From assembly GCA_023411645.1 (NCBI GenBank), contig JAEYON010000055.1, positions 1 to 64,000 of the forward strand: a stretch of DNA of 64,000 nucleotides. Reading direction: 5' to 3'. A program made the translations under genes and the position numbers. Within the stretch, counting starts at the first letter, position 1; each line of letters opens with the position of its first letter. This document shows, piece by piece, positions 52,792-62,424 of this stretch. The stretch comes from Bacillota bacterium. Its GTDB lineage: Bacteria > Bacillota > Clostridia > Acetivibrionales > DTU013. Below the pieces are notes generated by a model, which saw nothing but the letters and a program-made list of their open reading frames with translations, ran no database searches and had not been told where the DNA came from.

Positions 52792-53934
52792 TTATTCAAA
52801 CAAAGCTGCAGCCCTGCCCATATTTTCTATTACCTGAACGCTGAAAGGGCATCTTCTCTCACAGCTGCCGCAGGCGATACATTCGGAAGCTTTATGAGGC
52901 AAAGCGGTATATTGTTCGTGAAGCTGGGCAGTGACAACATTATCCAAAGATGCAACATCCAGAAGTCTTGTTGTTGCCGCTATATCAATCTGTGACGGAC
53001 ATGGCAGGCAGTGATTGCAATAGGCGCATTTCGCATGCAATGTACTCTTGAGACCCTTGAGTGCATCGCTGTAATCCTTTTGTTCCTCTGTGAGGTTCAG
53101 ATAATTGACAGCCTCCAGAACCTCATCCCGGGTTTTGCAGCCGATCAGTGTGCTTACGACAGCAGGACGGGACAGAGCGTAATGTATACACTGCCCTGTG
53201 GTAAGCGCCCGGCCAAACGGCGAGAATTCTTCTGAAAGCAGCCTCCCTGCACCGTAAGTCTTCATCGTGGTTATTGCTACGCCCTTGCTTTCACAAAGCT
53301 CATATAGCCTTGCTCTTACAGGATTGATCCCGCTAAATTGACCGGGGTCAAATTTTTTTTCCAGATACGAAAGAGCATTTGAGTCCTTGGGCAGCATATC
53401 AAAGGCAAGATTCGTACTGAACATAAGAAGGTCGATAGCTCCTGTCTCTACAAGCCTCGCAGCCGTTTCCGGGTCATGTGAACTGGCGCCGATCGCACGG
53501 ATCTTACCCTCCTGTTTTAACTGCTGAACATATGATATATATTCAGTCTCAAACACACCCTTAAAATCCTCTTCAGTATCAATAAAGAACATCATGCCCA
53601 GATCAATGTAATCTGTTTTGAGGATGCGCAGCAGATCATCAAAATATCTGCGGCAGGTGGAGACATCCCGCGTTCTGTCATATTGCCCGTTTGTTTCTAT
53701 CGAACCGATGTGACCCTGGAGCAGTACTTTGTCCCTTCTGCCTTTAAGTGCTTTTGATATATTTTCTCTTACAGGTGTGCCGGGCATGAAGAGATCAAAA
53801 ATATTAATGTCAGATTCAAGAGCTGCGTCAATGACTTCCTCACATACCTCGTAAGGCCTGTGATCCAAATACTCCGTGCCAAGGCCTATGATACTTGCCT
53901 TCATACCGGTTTTCCCAATTGGTCTGTAAATCAT
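52792..53934 (-). CDS. aldo/keto reductase with C-terminal 4Fe-4S domain
   Basis: A 380-residue protein. The first 280 residues form an aldo/keto reductase barrel (FGTEYLDHR-like start with GLGTEYLD, then DYIDLGMMFFID, SSHDPETAARL). The tail carries two cysteine clusters, CAYCNHCLPCP and CIACGSCERRCPF, fitting two iron-sulphur clusters, as in the large clostridial AKR-ferredoxin family. Such proteins reduce aldehydes or ketones with electrons from ferredoxin or NAD(P)H. It follows galM by 28 bases on the same strand, so the two form an operon. Confidence 0.88.
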   Translation of the reverse strand: MIYRPIGKTGMKASIIGLGTEYLDHRPYEVCEEVIDAALESDINIFDLFMPGTPVRENISKALKGRRDKVLLQGHIGSIETNGQYDRTRDVSTCRRYFDDLLRILKTDYIDLGMMFFIDTEEDFKGVFETEYISYVQQLKQEGKIRAIGASSHDPETAARLVETGAIDLLMFSTNLAFDMLPKDSNALSYLEKKFDPGQFSGINPVRARLYELCESKGVAITTMKTYGAGRLLSEEFSPFGRALTTGQCIHYALSRPAVVSTLIGCKTRDEVLEAVNYLNLTEEQKDYSDALKGLKSTLHAKCAYCNHCLPCPSQIDIAATTRLLDVASLDNVVTAQLHEQYTALPHKASECIACGSCERRCPFSVQVIENMGRAAALFE

Positions 53935-53962
53935 AGCCCAACCTCCGTTATTATATATTCCG

Positions 53963-55024
53963 TTATTTTACATATGAAAATTTGTAAATTGTCGTATGCT
54001 TGTACTCATCTCCCGCTTTAAGTATAGGTGACGGGAAATGCTTGTGTTTCATGGCATTGGGGAAGTACTGCGTTTCAAGACACAGGCCGTTTCTCTTTTT
54101 ATAAAAAGCTCCGCCCTTACCGGGGGTGTCCTTGATGAAGTTACCAGAATAGAACTGCACCCCGGGTTTTGTTGTGTAAACCTCCATCAAACGGCCTGTT
54201 TTCGGGTCGAACACTTCAGCAGCCTTTTCGGGGGCTTTTCCGCTGACATTAAGAATCCAGTTGTGATCGTAACCTTTTCCGCAGATGATTTGATCATCCG
54301 GGCTGTTGATCCCCGCGCCAACACGTGTAAGGACTGTAAAGTCCATCGGCGTATTCTTTACATCGCGGATTTCTCCTGTTGGGATGCATTCTTCATTTAT
54401 CACCGTAAAACGGTCCGCGTTGATTTTAAGCTCATGACCCAGAACATCTCCGGATGCATGTCCGGACAGGTTGAAATATGCGTGATTTGTCAGGTTAACA
54501 ACCGTATCCATATCTGAAACGGCGTAGTATTCGATTTTCAGTTCACTTTCCTCTGTGAGAGTATACGTGACCTTGACATCCAGATTACCAGGGTAATTTT
54601 CCTCTTTGTCAGGGCTTCTGTAAAGAAGTTGTAAAGACTGTCCGCCACCCGCTGCTTCGACAATCCCAGCCTGCCATACAACCTTGTCGAAGCCTTTAAT
54701 ACCGCCATGCAGATGGTTCTTCCCATTATTCTCGGCCAGATGGTATACTGTCCCGTTTAATTCAAATTCAGAATTTTCAATTCTGTTTGCATGTCTTCCA
54801 ATCAAGGCACCAAAGAAGTTTGTAAATTTGCAATAATCCTCCAGTGTATCAAAGCCCAGAGTGACATCGTCTATTTTTCCGTTTTTGTCCGGGACCTCGA
54901 TGGATACAATGGTTCCTCCATAATTAATAATTTTTACTGCCATACCGTTAGAATTGGTGAGTGTAAAAAGATCAACCTGTGATCCGTCAGACAAATTACC
55001 ATAAAAGCTCTTTTGAATATTCAT
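53963..55024 (-). CDS. galM: aldose 1-epimerase (galactose mutarotase)
   Basis: About 353 residues, the usual length. Conserved residues of the mutarotase fold appear: GRHANRI, the catalytic His in NLTNHAYFN, and near the C-terminus the Glu in RNGLCLETQYFPNA. It interconverts alpha and beta anomers of galactose or glucose in the cytoplasm. ATG 55024 follows GGAGGG at 5 bases; a GTG two codons earlier is less likely. It is first in the operon with the aldo/keto reductase. Confidence 0.92.
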   Translation of the reverse strand: MNIQKSFYGNLSDGSQVDLFTLTNSNGMAVKIINYGGTIVSIEVPDKNGKIDDVTLGFDTLEDYCKFTNFFGALIGRHANRIENSEFELNGTVYHLAENNGKNHLHGGIKGFDKVVWQAGIVEAAGGGQSLQLLYRSPDKEENYPGNLDVKVTYTLTEESELKIEYYAVSDMDTVVNLTNHAYFNLSGHASGDVLGHELKINADRFTVINEECIPTGEIRDVKNTPMDFTVLTRVGAGINSPDDQIICGKGYDHNWILNVSGKAPEKAAEVFDPKTGRLMEVYTTKPGVQFYSGNFIKDTPGKGGAFYKKRNGLCLETQYFPNAMKHKHFPSPILKAGDEYKHTTIYKFSYVK

Positions 55025-55067
55025 GGCCACCCTCCGCTTATATAAGCACTCTGCATTTTTTAGAATA

Positions 55068-55096
55068 ATTATAACATAATCTTACTAGTAGAACAA
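55068..55096 (-). promoter_or_regulatory. sigma-A promoter of galM
   Basis: On the minus strand TTGTTC (55096-55091), 17-base spacer, TATAAT (55073-55068), about 43 bases before the galM start. Confidence 0.6.
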
Positions 55097-55276
55097 ACGA
55101 GAAAGCTTTGGAAAGAGAAAACGTATTACCGCTATTGTGCAACATCGGTGATAGACTGAATATTAACGAAAACTAAACAAAGGACAAAACTGGTAAAAAA
55201 ACTTTAGCTGGGGTATAATATGAGACGGGATATCCCTGAATATACAATAGCCGAGGATGGCGCGAGAGGTGGATTT

Positions 55277-57082
55277 ATGAGCGGAAATAAAAATACATTG
55301 CCGGTAAGAGATGATATTGAAGCAAAGTATAAATGGAAGCTTGAGGACATTTACGCAAGTGACGGCCTGTGGGAAGAGGACTTTAAGAAGGTGCGCAGCA
55401 TGTCCGAAGCTATGCCTTCATACAGAGGCAGGCTTGCAGGTGACATGAAGGCGCTGATGGAATGCCTGAAACTCAGTGAAGAGATGATGGCTTTGAATGA
55501 TAAAGTATTTGTCTATGCCAGAATGAGACGTGATGAAGATAACACCCAGTCGAAATATCAGGCGCTGACCGACAGGGCAATGGCGTTGAGTACAGATGTT
55601 TATGCCTCCGTTTCATTTATGGTGCCGGAGATCCTTTCTATAGATGAAACTCTACTTAAAAAGAGTGTTGATGAGGTTGAGGGATTGGCTATATACAAAC
55701 AGTATATCAATGAACTGCTTAGGCAAAAGCAGCATATCCTTTCAGACCGGGAGGAGGAATTGCTTGCGCTTTCAGCAGAAATGGCCGGAGCTTCTTCGGA
55801 TATCTTCACAATGTTCAACAATGCCGATATCAGATTTGGGCATATAAAGGATGAGAACGGAGATGAGGTGGAAGTGACCAAGGGGCGGTATATCAAGTTC
55901 CTTGAATCCCCCGACAGGCGAGTTAGGGAGGATGCTTTCCATGCATTATACTCATCTTATTCTGCGATGATCAACACTCTGGCGGCATCACTGAACAGCA
56001 ATATCAAAAAGAACAGATTTTACGCCACCGTCAGAAAGTATGATTCCAGCCGCAGCGCATCACTGGACAGCGACAATGTGCCTGCATCTGTATATGACAA
56101 TCTGATAGATACGGTCAATAAAAACCTGCCGCTGCTGCACAGGTATCTGAAACTTCGTAAAAAGGCTTTGAAGCTGGAGCAGCTGCATATGTATGATCTT
56201 TATGTCCCGATCGTCGAAGAACCGCCAAAGCAAATCAGCTATGAGGAAGCCGTTGAAATGGTGAAAAAGGGACTTGCTCCGATGGGCTGCTGTTACCTGG
56301 AGGATCTGGAGGATGCCTTTAAGTCAGGCTGGATAGATGTATTTGAGAACAAGGGGAAAACCAGCGGAGCTTACTCTTGGGGGACGCACCTGACGCATCC
56401 CTTTGTGCTGCTGAACTATCAGGGAACGATCAACGATGTTTTTACAATTGCCCATGAGATGGGTCACGCAATGCACTCCTTCTATACAAATAAGACCCAG
56501 CCGTATATATATTCCGAGTATAAGATCTTTGTGGCGGAGGTGGCTTCAACAGTCAATGAATCGCTGCTTATCAATTATCTTCTGGCGGTCACGCCGGACA
56601 AAAGGGAAAGGGCTTATCTGCTCAATCACTATCTGGAGGAATTCCGTGGCACCCTGTTCCGCCAGACTATGTTTGCAGAGTTTGAGAAGATCACCCATAA
56701 CCTGATTGAGAGCGGAGAGGCATTGACAGCGCAGGAATTCTGCAGGATTTACAGGGAGTTGAATGAAAAGTATTTTGGCGACCAGGTTGTCATTGACGAT
56801 GAAATCGCTTTAGAATGGGCAAGGATACCGCATTTCTACTCCAGCTTCTATGTGTACAAATACGCCACCGGTATTTCTGCTGCAGTATCTCTATCACAGC
56901 AGATTCTAAAAGAAGGCGTTCCTGCTGTGGACCGCTACACCGAGTTCCTAAAGAGCGGCGGATCAGATTATCCGCTTGAGCTGCTGAAAAAGGCCGGTGT
57001 AGATCTGACAAGGCCGGAGCCGGTGGAGGATGCGCTGAAGACATTTGAATCTATTTTGGACGAACTTGAAAAACTGATATAA
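55277..57082 (+). CDS. pepF: oligoendopeptidase F
   Basis: A 601-residue M3B metallopeptidase. The zinc motif is HEMGH (H393-H397), with the third ligand Glu expected in VAEVAST about 25 residues later. The N-terminal helical region and the start LPVRDDIEAKYKWKLEDIY are typical. It degrades short peptides in the cytoplasm. I chose ATG 55277 because AGAGGTGG precedes it; the ATG at 55220 lies directly on a TATAAT box (55214-55219), so it is unlikely to be used. The gene is followed by another peptidase in the same direction. Confidence 0.95.
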   Translation: MSGNKNTLPVRDDIEAKYKWKLEDIYASDGLWEEDFKKVRSMSEAMPSYRGRLAGDMKALMECLKLSEEMMALNDKVFVYARMRRDEDNTQSKYQALTDRAMALSTDVYASVSFMVPEILSIDETLLKKSVDEVEGLAIYKQYINELLRQKQHILSDREEELLALSAEMAGASSDIFTMFNNADIRFGHIKDENGDEVEVTKGRYIKFLESPDRRVREDAFHALYSSYSAMINTLAASLNSNIKKNRFYATVRKYDSSRSASLDSDNVPASVYDNLIDTVNKNLPLLHRYLKLRKKALKLEQLHMYDLYVPIVEEPPKQISYEEAVEMVKKGLAPMGCCYLEDLEDAFKSGWIDVFENKGKTSGAYSWGTHLTHPFVLLNYQGTINDVFTIAHEMGHAMHSFYTNKTQPYIYSEYKIFVAEVASTVNESLLINYLLAVTPDKRERAYLLNHYLEEFRGTLFRQTMFAEFEKITHNLIESGEALTAQEFCRIYRELNEKYFGDQVVIDDEIALEWARIPHFYSSFYVYKYATGISAAVSLSQQILKEGVPAVDRYTEFLKSGGSDYPLELLKKAGVDLTRPEPVEDALKTFESILDELEKLI

Positions 57083-57195
57083 CGTTACAGTTCACACTAT
57101 CGTTGATATTGTGCAATAACGGAAACGGAGCTTCATTTGCAGGAGCTGTGACAAGGACAGCAGGCGTTATTATAGAAAGGAAGGATCGATAGAAC

Positions 57196-58311
57196 ATGAC
57201 GGATCAAAGGATAGAATTGCTTGCGAAAAATCTAGTGAATTACTCATGTAAGGTTAAGCAGGGCGAGAAGGTGCTTATCGAGGTAAAGGGCTTTGAGCTG
57301 CCGCTTACAAAGGCTTTGATAAAAGAAGTGTATAATGCGGGTGGGATGCCGTTCGTCACTATAAAAAATGACGAGATTATCCGTGTACTGCTTAACGGCT
57401 GCAGTGAAGAGCAAATCAGGCTGATGGCCGCATTTGAACTCGACAGGATGAAGAATATGGATGCGTATATCGGCGTCAGGTATGCAGATAATACGAATGA
57501 GCTTGGGGATGTTCCCGAAGAAAAGATGAAGCTGTACAGCTCCCTATTCAACAAACCTGTCCACTCGGAGCAGAGGGTCGAACATACTAAATGGGTGGTT
57601 CTCAGGTATCCAAACAGCGCAATGGCACAAATGGCAGAAATGTCTACAGAAGCTTTTGAAGACTTCTACTTTGACGTATGCAACCTGGATTATTCAAAAA
57701 TGTCTAAAGCGATGGATCCGCTTGTAAAATGGATGGAGAAAACAGACCGCGTCAGAATCACCGGCACAAACACAGACCTGTCGTTCTCGATCAAAGGCCT
57801 GCCTGCAATAAAATGTGACGGTGGTCGGAACATCCCTGACGGCGAGGTTTTTACAGCGCCGGTCAGAGAATCGGTTAACGGGATCATCAGCTTCAATACT
57901 CCGGCAAAGTACCAGGGCTTCACTTATGAAAATGTGACACTGGAATTCAAGGACGGTAGAATCATCAAAGCAACTGCCAACGATACAGAGAGGATCAATA
58001 AGGTCTTCGATACGGATGAAGGCGCAAGATACGTAGGTGAATTCTCTCTTGGAATAAACCCCTATATAGATAAGCCCATGAAAGACACTCTGTTTGATGA
58101 AAAAATCAAGGGTAGCTTCCATTTTACACCGGGTAGCTGTTATGATGAGTGCAATAATGGGAACAAGTCGGCAATACACTGGGACTTGGTTTTCATTCAG
58201 AGGCCTGAATACGGCGGCGGAGAGATTTGGTTTGATGATACTCTGGTTCGTAAGGATGGTCTATTTGTTCCTGAGGAACTGCAGTGTCTGAACCCGGAGA
58301 ATTTGAAATAG
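57196..58311 (+). CDS. aminopeptidase, M29 (AmpS/PepS-like) family
   Basis: A 371-residue protein of the thermophilic metallopeptidase family, somewhat shorter than the 400-410 residues of AmpS. The conserved acidic segment ISFNTPAKYQG, the GARYVGEFSLGINPYI stretch and the final HWDLVF metal-ligand region match. It removes N-terminal residues from peptides, needing Zn or Co. It follows pepF by 113 bases, with AAGGAAGG before the ATG, so the pair may form a peptide-degradation unit. Confidence 0.88.
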   Translation: MTDQRIELLAKNLVNYSCKVKQGEKVLIEVKGFELPLTKALIKEVYNAGGMPFVTIKNDEIIRVLLNGCSEEQIRLMAAFELDRMKNMDAYIGVRYADNTNELGDVPEEKMKLYSSLFNKPVHSEQRVEHTKWVVLRYPNSAMAQMAEMSTEAFEDFYFDVCNLDYSKMSKAMDPLVKWMEKTDRVRITGTNTDLSFSIKGLPAIKCDGGRNIPDGEVFTAPVRESVNGIISFNTPAKYQGFTYENVTLEFKDGRIIKATANDTERINKVFDTDEGARYVGEFSLGINPYIDKPMKDTLFDEKIKGSFHFTPGSCYDECNNGNKSAIHWDLVFIQRPEYGGGEIWFDDTLVRKDGLFVPEELQCLNPENLK

Positions 58312-58385
58312 ATGGCAGGGGACTGTTCTCTTGTGTTCTGCCTGTAGTGTTTGATTTTGGAGGCTTTGTGAGGGTATGAGGGTAT

Positions 58386-59579
58386 ATGGATAATTGGATG
58401 ATCGGTGCCAGGCTGGTTATTTTATTGTACTGTATTCTGTATTTTCTGCGGGGTGATATGGAAAGTATTCCGCTGGTTTTGCTGATGCTGCTGGCCTATA
58501 TTTCTTTCACGGTTCTTTTTTATATATTTAATAATCGCGTTGTAAGAAGAGGCTCCCGAATTGTTTCCATTGGGATTCTCGCTTTTGCTGCTATTGTTAC
58601 GGAACCTTCATATCTGCTTCTTATTTCTGTTGATATTCTTGAGTTGCTTTCGGACTTTACTGACAATTGGAAGATCTGCCTGTTCTTTATGGTAATACCT
58701 TCCGTACTGGTTGGTAAGGATTGGCTCGCCGAATATGTGGTCATCAGCCTGCTTGTGTTTTTGATCTATTTATTGGCGGCATATCATTTTCGGTCTTTTT
58801 CCGAACTGAAAAAGGCTAACGAAAGGCTTCGGGACAGAAACGAAGAACTGATTGGCAGGTTGGATGCAGGTAACGAATATGAGGCGCAGATGCGCTATTT
58901 GTCGCAGATCGAGGAGAGGAACAGCCTGGCGCAAAGAATACATGACAAGGTTGGGCATACGCTGGCGGGAAGTATTATTCAACTGGAAGCGGCAGGATTA
59001 ATACTGGAAAAGGACCGGGACAAAGCGGTGGAGATCGTCAGGAATGTGACCGAGAACCTGAAGGACGGGATGGAAAGCATACGGCTTACGCTGCGCACAA
59101 TAAAGCCGCCTGCGGAGCAGCTGGGAATCAACCGGATGAAGCTGATCCTGGAAGAGTTCACTATGAACCATTCAATTAAAACCTTCTTTTCCTATACCGG
59201 CAGCCTGGAAGTGATTTCCCATCTGCACTGGAAAATCATAATTGACAATATGAAGGAGTCGCTGACTAATGCTCTTAAGTATTCGTCCGCTACCAGGATC
59301 AATGTGAAGCTTGAGGTTATGAACAGGCTGATCAAGACTGAAGTGAGTGATAATGGTATAGGCGCTCTTACCATTAAAAAAGGAATGGGTTTGTCAGGGA
59401 TGGAAGAGCGGACGGAAAATGCCGGAGGAAAGCTTATTCTGGATGGCTCCAGCGGATTTTCAGTAATCACGCTCCTTCCTGCAGAACAGGTGAATACAGA
59501 AACCAAAAACTCGAACGATAATAATTCGAATGTTATTTATTCAAGTGCCACTTATCCGAATAAGAGCGGGGAGGACTAA
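58386..59579 (+). CDS. sensor histidine kinase (NarL/DesK type)
   Basis: A 397-residue kinase. Four to five hydrophobic helices (residues about 5-145) without a large extracellular domain, so it probably senses membrane or intramembrane signals. A coiled coil leads into the HisKA_3 box RIHDKVGHTLAG with the phosphorylated His, followed by an HATPase_c domain with NALKYSSATR (N box) and GIGALTIKKGMGLSGM. Its partner is the response regulator encoded next. Confidence 0.92.
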   Translation: MDNWMIGARLVILLYCILYFLRGDMESIPLVLLMLLAYISFTVLFYIFNNRVVRRGSRIVSIGILAFAAIVTEPSYLLLISVDILELLSDFTDNWKICLFFMVIPSVLVGKDWLAEYVVISLLVFLIYLLAAYHFRSFSELKKANERLRDRNEELIGRLDAGNEYEAQMRYLSQIEERNSLAQRIHDKVGHTLAGSIIQLEAAGLILEKDRDKAVEIVRNVTENLKDGMESIRLTLRTIKPPAEQLGINRMKLILEEFTMNHSIKTFFSYTGSLEVISHLHWKIIIDNMKESLTNALKYSSATRINVKLEVMNRLIKTEVSDNGIGALTIKKGMGLSGMEERTENAGGKLILDGSSGFSVITLLPAEQVNTETKNSNDNNSNVIYSSATYPNKSGED

Positions 59580-59580
59580 A

Positions 59581-60225
59581 ATGGCAATCAGAGTACTAAT
59601 CGCGGATGATGACGCATTAATCAGAGAAGGTTTAAATATCATCCTTCAGACAGATGAACGGTTTGAAGTCGTTGTTTGTGTTGAAAACGGTCTGCGGGCT
59701 CTGGAGTTCTGTATCAGGGAGCAGGTGGATGTTGCGCTGCTGGACGTGAGAATGCCCGTAATGGACGGACTTCAGGCCGCCAGAGAGATTTCCGGTGCAA
59801 CAGGGACAAAACCATTGATCCTGACAACCTTTGATGATAATGATTTTATTCTCAATGCAGTAAAAAATGGTGCAAAAGGTTATTTGCTCAAGGGCAGCCC
59901 GCCTTCGCGAATCATGGATGCTATTCGGATCGTGCATGAAGGCGGTACTGTAATGCAAGATGTTGCGATGGATATCATAAAGCAGGAACTTTCATCAGGC
60001 AGGCATAAAAGCATTCCCGAAGGACTGCTCACAGACAGGGAAATGGATATTGCCGCGCTGATTGCGAAAGGACACTCAAATAAGGAGATTGCCAATAAGC
60101 TTTTTATGTCTGAGGGAACTATTAAAAATTATATTTCGGCCATACTTGACAAAACTAATCTGGAGCACAGAACACAGATCGCCATCTACTACCTGACCGG
60201 CGACAAAGGTGCGATAGATGAGTGA
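59581..60225 (+). CDS. LuxR/NarL-type response regulator
   Basis: A 214-residue protein. The receiver domain has acidic residues ADDD, the phosphorylated Asp in ALLDVRMPVMDG, TTFDD and a Lys in GYLLKGSP. The LuxR helix-turn-helix is at residues about 150-210 (LTDREMDIAALIAKGHSNKEI). ATG 59581 follows GCGGGGAGG, one base after the kinase stop, so both are co-translated. It probably controls the ABC exporter genes downstream. Confidence 0.94.
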   Translation: MAIRVLIADDDALIREGLNIILQTDERFEVVVCVENGLRALEFCIREQVDVALLDVRMPVMDGLQAAREISGATGTKPLILTTFDDNDFILNAVKNGAKGYLLKGSPPSRIMDAIRIVHEGGTVMQDVAMDIIKQELSSGRHKSIPEGLLTDREMDIAALIAKGHSNKEIANKLFMSEGTIKNYISAILDKTNLEHRTQIAIYYLTGDKGAIDE

Positions 60226-60260
60226 AGTCAACCCGCTCTTGTTACTTTAGTCATGAATAA

Positions 60261-60300
60261 CAGTGACCTTACGTACTAACGAAGGGGCGCTGTTTTTTTT
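60261..60300 (+). terminator. Rho-independent terminator after the two-component genes
   Basis: AACAGTGACCTT pairs with AAGGGGCGCTGTT (one mismatch, G:T pairs) and is followed by eight T residues. It separates the regulators from the exporter. Confidence 0.75.
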
Positions 60301-60332
60301 ATAATTGAAGCATACAGGAAAGGGGTGTATAT

Positions 60333-61271
60333 ATGAGCACAGTCAAAATGGAACAAGTCACAAAAAGCTTCGGAGATATTATAGCAGTTGATAAAATGTC
60401 GCTAAGCATAGAAGAAAGGGAAATATTTGGGCTGCTTGGACCGAATGGAGCAGGCAAGAGTACGGTGATTAACATGATTACCGGACTTTTGAGTATTGAT
60501 AAAGGGTCGATCAGTGTGAACGGCAGCGACGTTAAAAAAGAAAAGATGACGATAAAAGCACAAATCGGCATAGTCCCGCAGGATATTGCCATTTATGAGG
60601 AACTTACCAGTCTTGAGAATGTACGGTTTTTTGCGAGTTTGTACGGATTGAGAGGAAAAGAGCTGGAGTCTGCAGCGTTGGAAGCCCTTGAATTTACCGG
60701 TCTTTCTGACAAAAGTAAAAGCTATCCTAAAAACTTTTCCGGCGGTATGAAGAGGAGGCTGAACATTGCCTGCGCCATTGCCCACAAACCAAGGCTCATT
60801 ATCATGGATGAACCGACAGTCGGTATTGACCCTCAGTCGAGGAACCATATCCTCCAATCTGTAAAGAAACTCAATGAAATGGGAAGTACCATCATTTATA
60901 CCAGTCACTACATGGAGGAAGTTGAGGAAATATGCAGCCGCATTGCGATCATGGATCATGGCAAGGTGATTGCACTGGGAACCTGTGACGAACTTATAGA
61001 CCTGATCAACGACAGGAACATTGTGTCGGTGACTGTCATGGATTCTGTTTCCAAAATAAACGAGGAAAGTATAATGGAAATATCAGGGGTTGACAGTGTG
61101 AAAATCGAAGAGAATACAGTAAAGATTTCAAGTGCTCGGGAAGTAAACAATTTGGATAAAATTATTAATTATTTCACCTCCAATGGTATATCGATCAACA
61201 GTGTCGAAAGTAAAAAGCCGGATCTTGAGACAGTATTTTTGTCAATGACCGGCAGAAAACTCAGGGATTAG
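60333..61271 (+). CDS. ABC transporter ATP-binding protein (DrrA-like)
   Basis: A 312-residue single nucleotide-binding domain. Walker A GPNGAGKST, Q-loop GIVPQDIAIY, signature FSGGMKRRL, Walker B LIIMDEPT and the switch His in YTSHYMEEV are all intact. A C-terminal extension of about 80 residues is usual in drug and lantibiotic exporters of this type. It drives the two ABC-2 permeases that follow. AAAGGGG precedes the ATG. Confidence 0.94.
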   Translation: MSTVKMEQVTKSFGDIIAVDKMSLSIEEREIFGLLGPNGAGKSTVINMITGLLSIDKGSISVNGSDVKKEKMTIKAQIGIVPQDIAIYEELTSLENVRFFASLYGLRGKELESAALEALEFTGLSDKSKSYPKNFSGGMKRRLNIACAIAHKPRLIIMDEPTVGIDPQSRNHILQSVKKLNEMGSTIIYTSHYMEEVEEICSRIAIMDHGKVIALGTCDELIDLINDRNIVSVTVMDSVSKINEESIMEISGVDSVKIEENTVKISSAREVNNLDKIINYFTSNGISINSVESKKPDLETVFLSMTGRKLRD

Positions 61272-61284
61272 AGGAGGTGGGATT

Positions 61285-62424
61285 GTGAGAATATTACGGG
61301 TTATACTAAAAGAATTCAAGCAAAACATGAGGGACTATAAGTCAAATGCCTTGATGGTGCTGTTTCCAATTGTTTTAATCACTATACTTGGTGCGGCCTT
61401 CAGCGGGTTGTTCAGCAGTTCCGCTGCGCTTGAGGACGAGAAGGTATTATACAAGGTCGATGTGACGGAGAATGTACAATTTGCGGCTGCCTTTGAAAAC
61501 TTTTGTGAATTATTGTCTGATGAAACGGGAATTGTGTTTGAAAAGACAGAAGATGTGGAAGCTGCTAAGGCAGATACGGAAAACCATTCATATTCTGCGC
61601 TGGTGCATATAACAGAAAACCCGCTGCAAATCAATTTTTATAAAAATGAAAGAGCAGGCTTTAGCACAACGCTGATGGAAAACTCACTCAACAGCTTTAT
61701 TAAAACATATGATGCAATGACTGCTATCGCAGTGAACAATCCTACCGCTTTCGACAAGATGCAAGTTAAGGTAAACAAAGAATATGTGCGCATCAGGTCG
61801 CTGGATCCAAAGAGAAATCCCGGTTCTACGGATTATTATGCGATTACGATGTTGACGTTAATCATGTTGTATTCGTCACTTACGGGATTTTGGGGCATCA
61901 GGAGCGAAATCGATCAAAAAACCGCTCCCAGGATACTATGCAGTCCGGTGCGCAGCTTTGAATTGCTGACAGGAAAGGTGATAGGCAGTTTCTTTGTAAC
62001 AATTGTCCAGGGGGTTATAGTGATACTGTTCAGCAAATGGGTACTGAATGCTTATTGGGGTGAGAATATATTGCCCGTGGCAATTCTTATCCTGACATAC
62101 GCTTTAATGACGGTAAGTATTGGTGTAGCTTTGGCCTTTCTAATCAGGAGCAGTGATGTTGCTTCTGGCATCCTGAACACTGTGATCCCTGTATTGGTGT
62201 TCCTTGGAGGAGGTTACATGCCTCTGAGTATTATGAATGGCTTCATTTTAAAGATAGCACAAGTATCACCGGTTTATTGGATCAATACGGCTTTGTTTAA
62301 AATTATTAATGAGCGAGATTATTCCGGTATGCCGTCCTCAATAGCAATTAACCTCGGAATAGCCATGCTTTCCATTATAATCTCAGCAATATTTTCTAAA
62401 AGGGGGAAACTAGCATATGCGTAA
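61285..62424 (+). CDS. ABC-2 type exporter permease
   Basis: A 379-residue permease. One N-terminal helix (about residues 20-45), a large extracytoplasmic domain of about 150 residues, then five C-terminal helices with an SDVASGIL segment. This matches the DrrB/YhgE-like ABC-2 group. Start is GTG with GAGGAGGTGGG before it, 13 bases after the ATPase gene. Confidence 0.9.
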   Translation: MRILRVILKEFKQNMRDYKSNALMVLFPIVLITILGAAFSGLFSSSAALEDEKVLYKVDVTENVQFAAAFENFCELLSDETGIVFEKTEDVEAAKADTENHSYSALVHITENPLQINFYKNERAGFSTTLMENSLNSFIKTYDAMTAIAVNNPTAFDKMQVKVNKEYVRIRSLDPKRNPGSTDYYAITMLTLIMLYSSLTGFWGIRSEIDQKTAPRILCSPVRSFELLTGKVIGSFFVTIVQGVIVILFSKWVLNAYWGENILPVAILILTYALMTVSIGVALAFLIRSSDVASGILNTVIPVLVFLGGGYMPLSIMNGFILKIAQVSPVYWINTALFKIINERDYSGMPSSIAINLGIAMLSIIISAIFSKRGKLAYA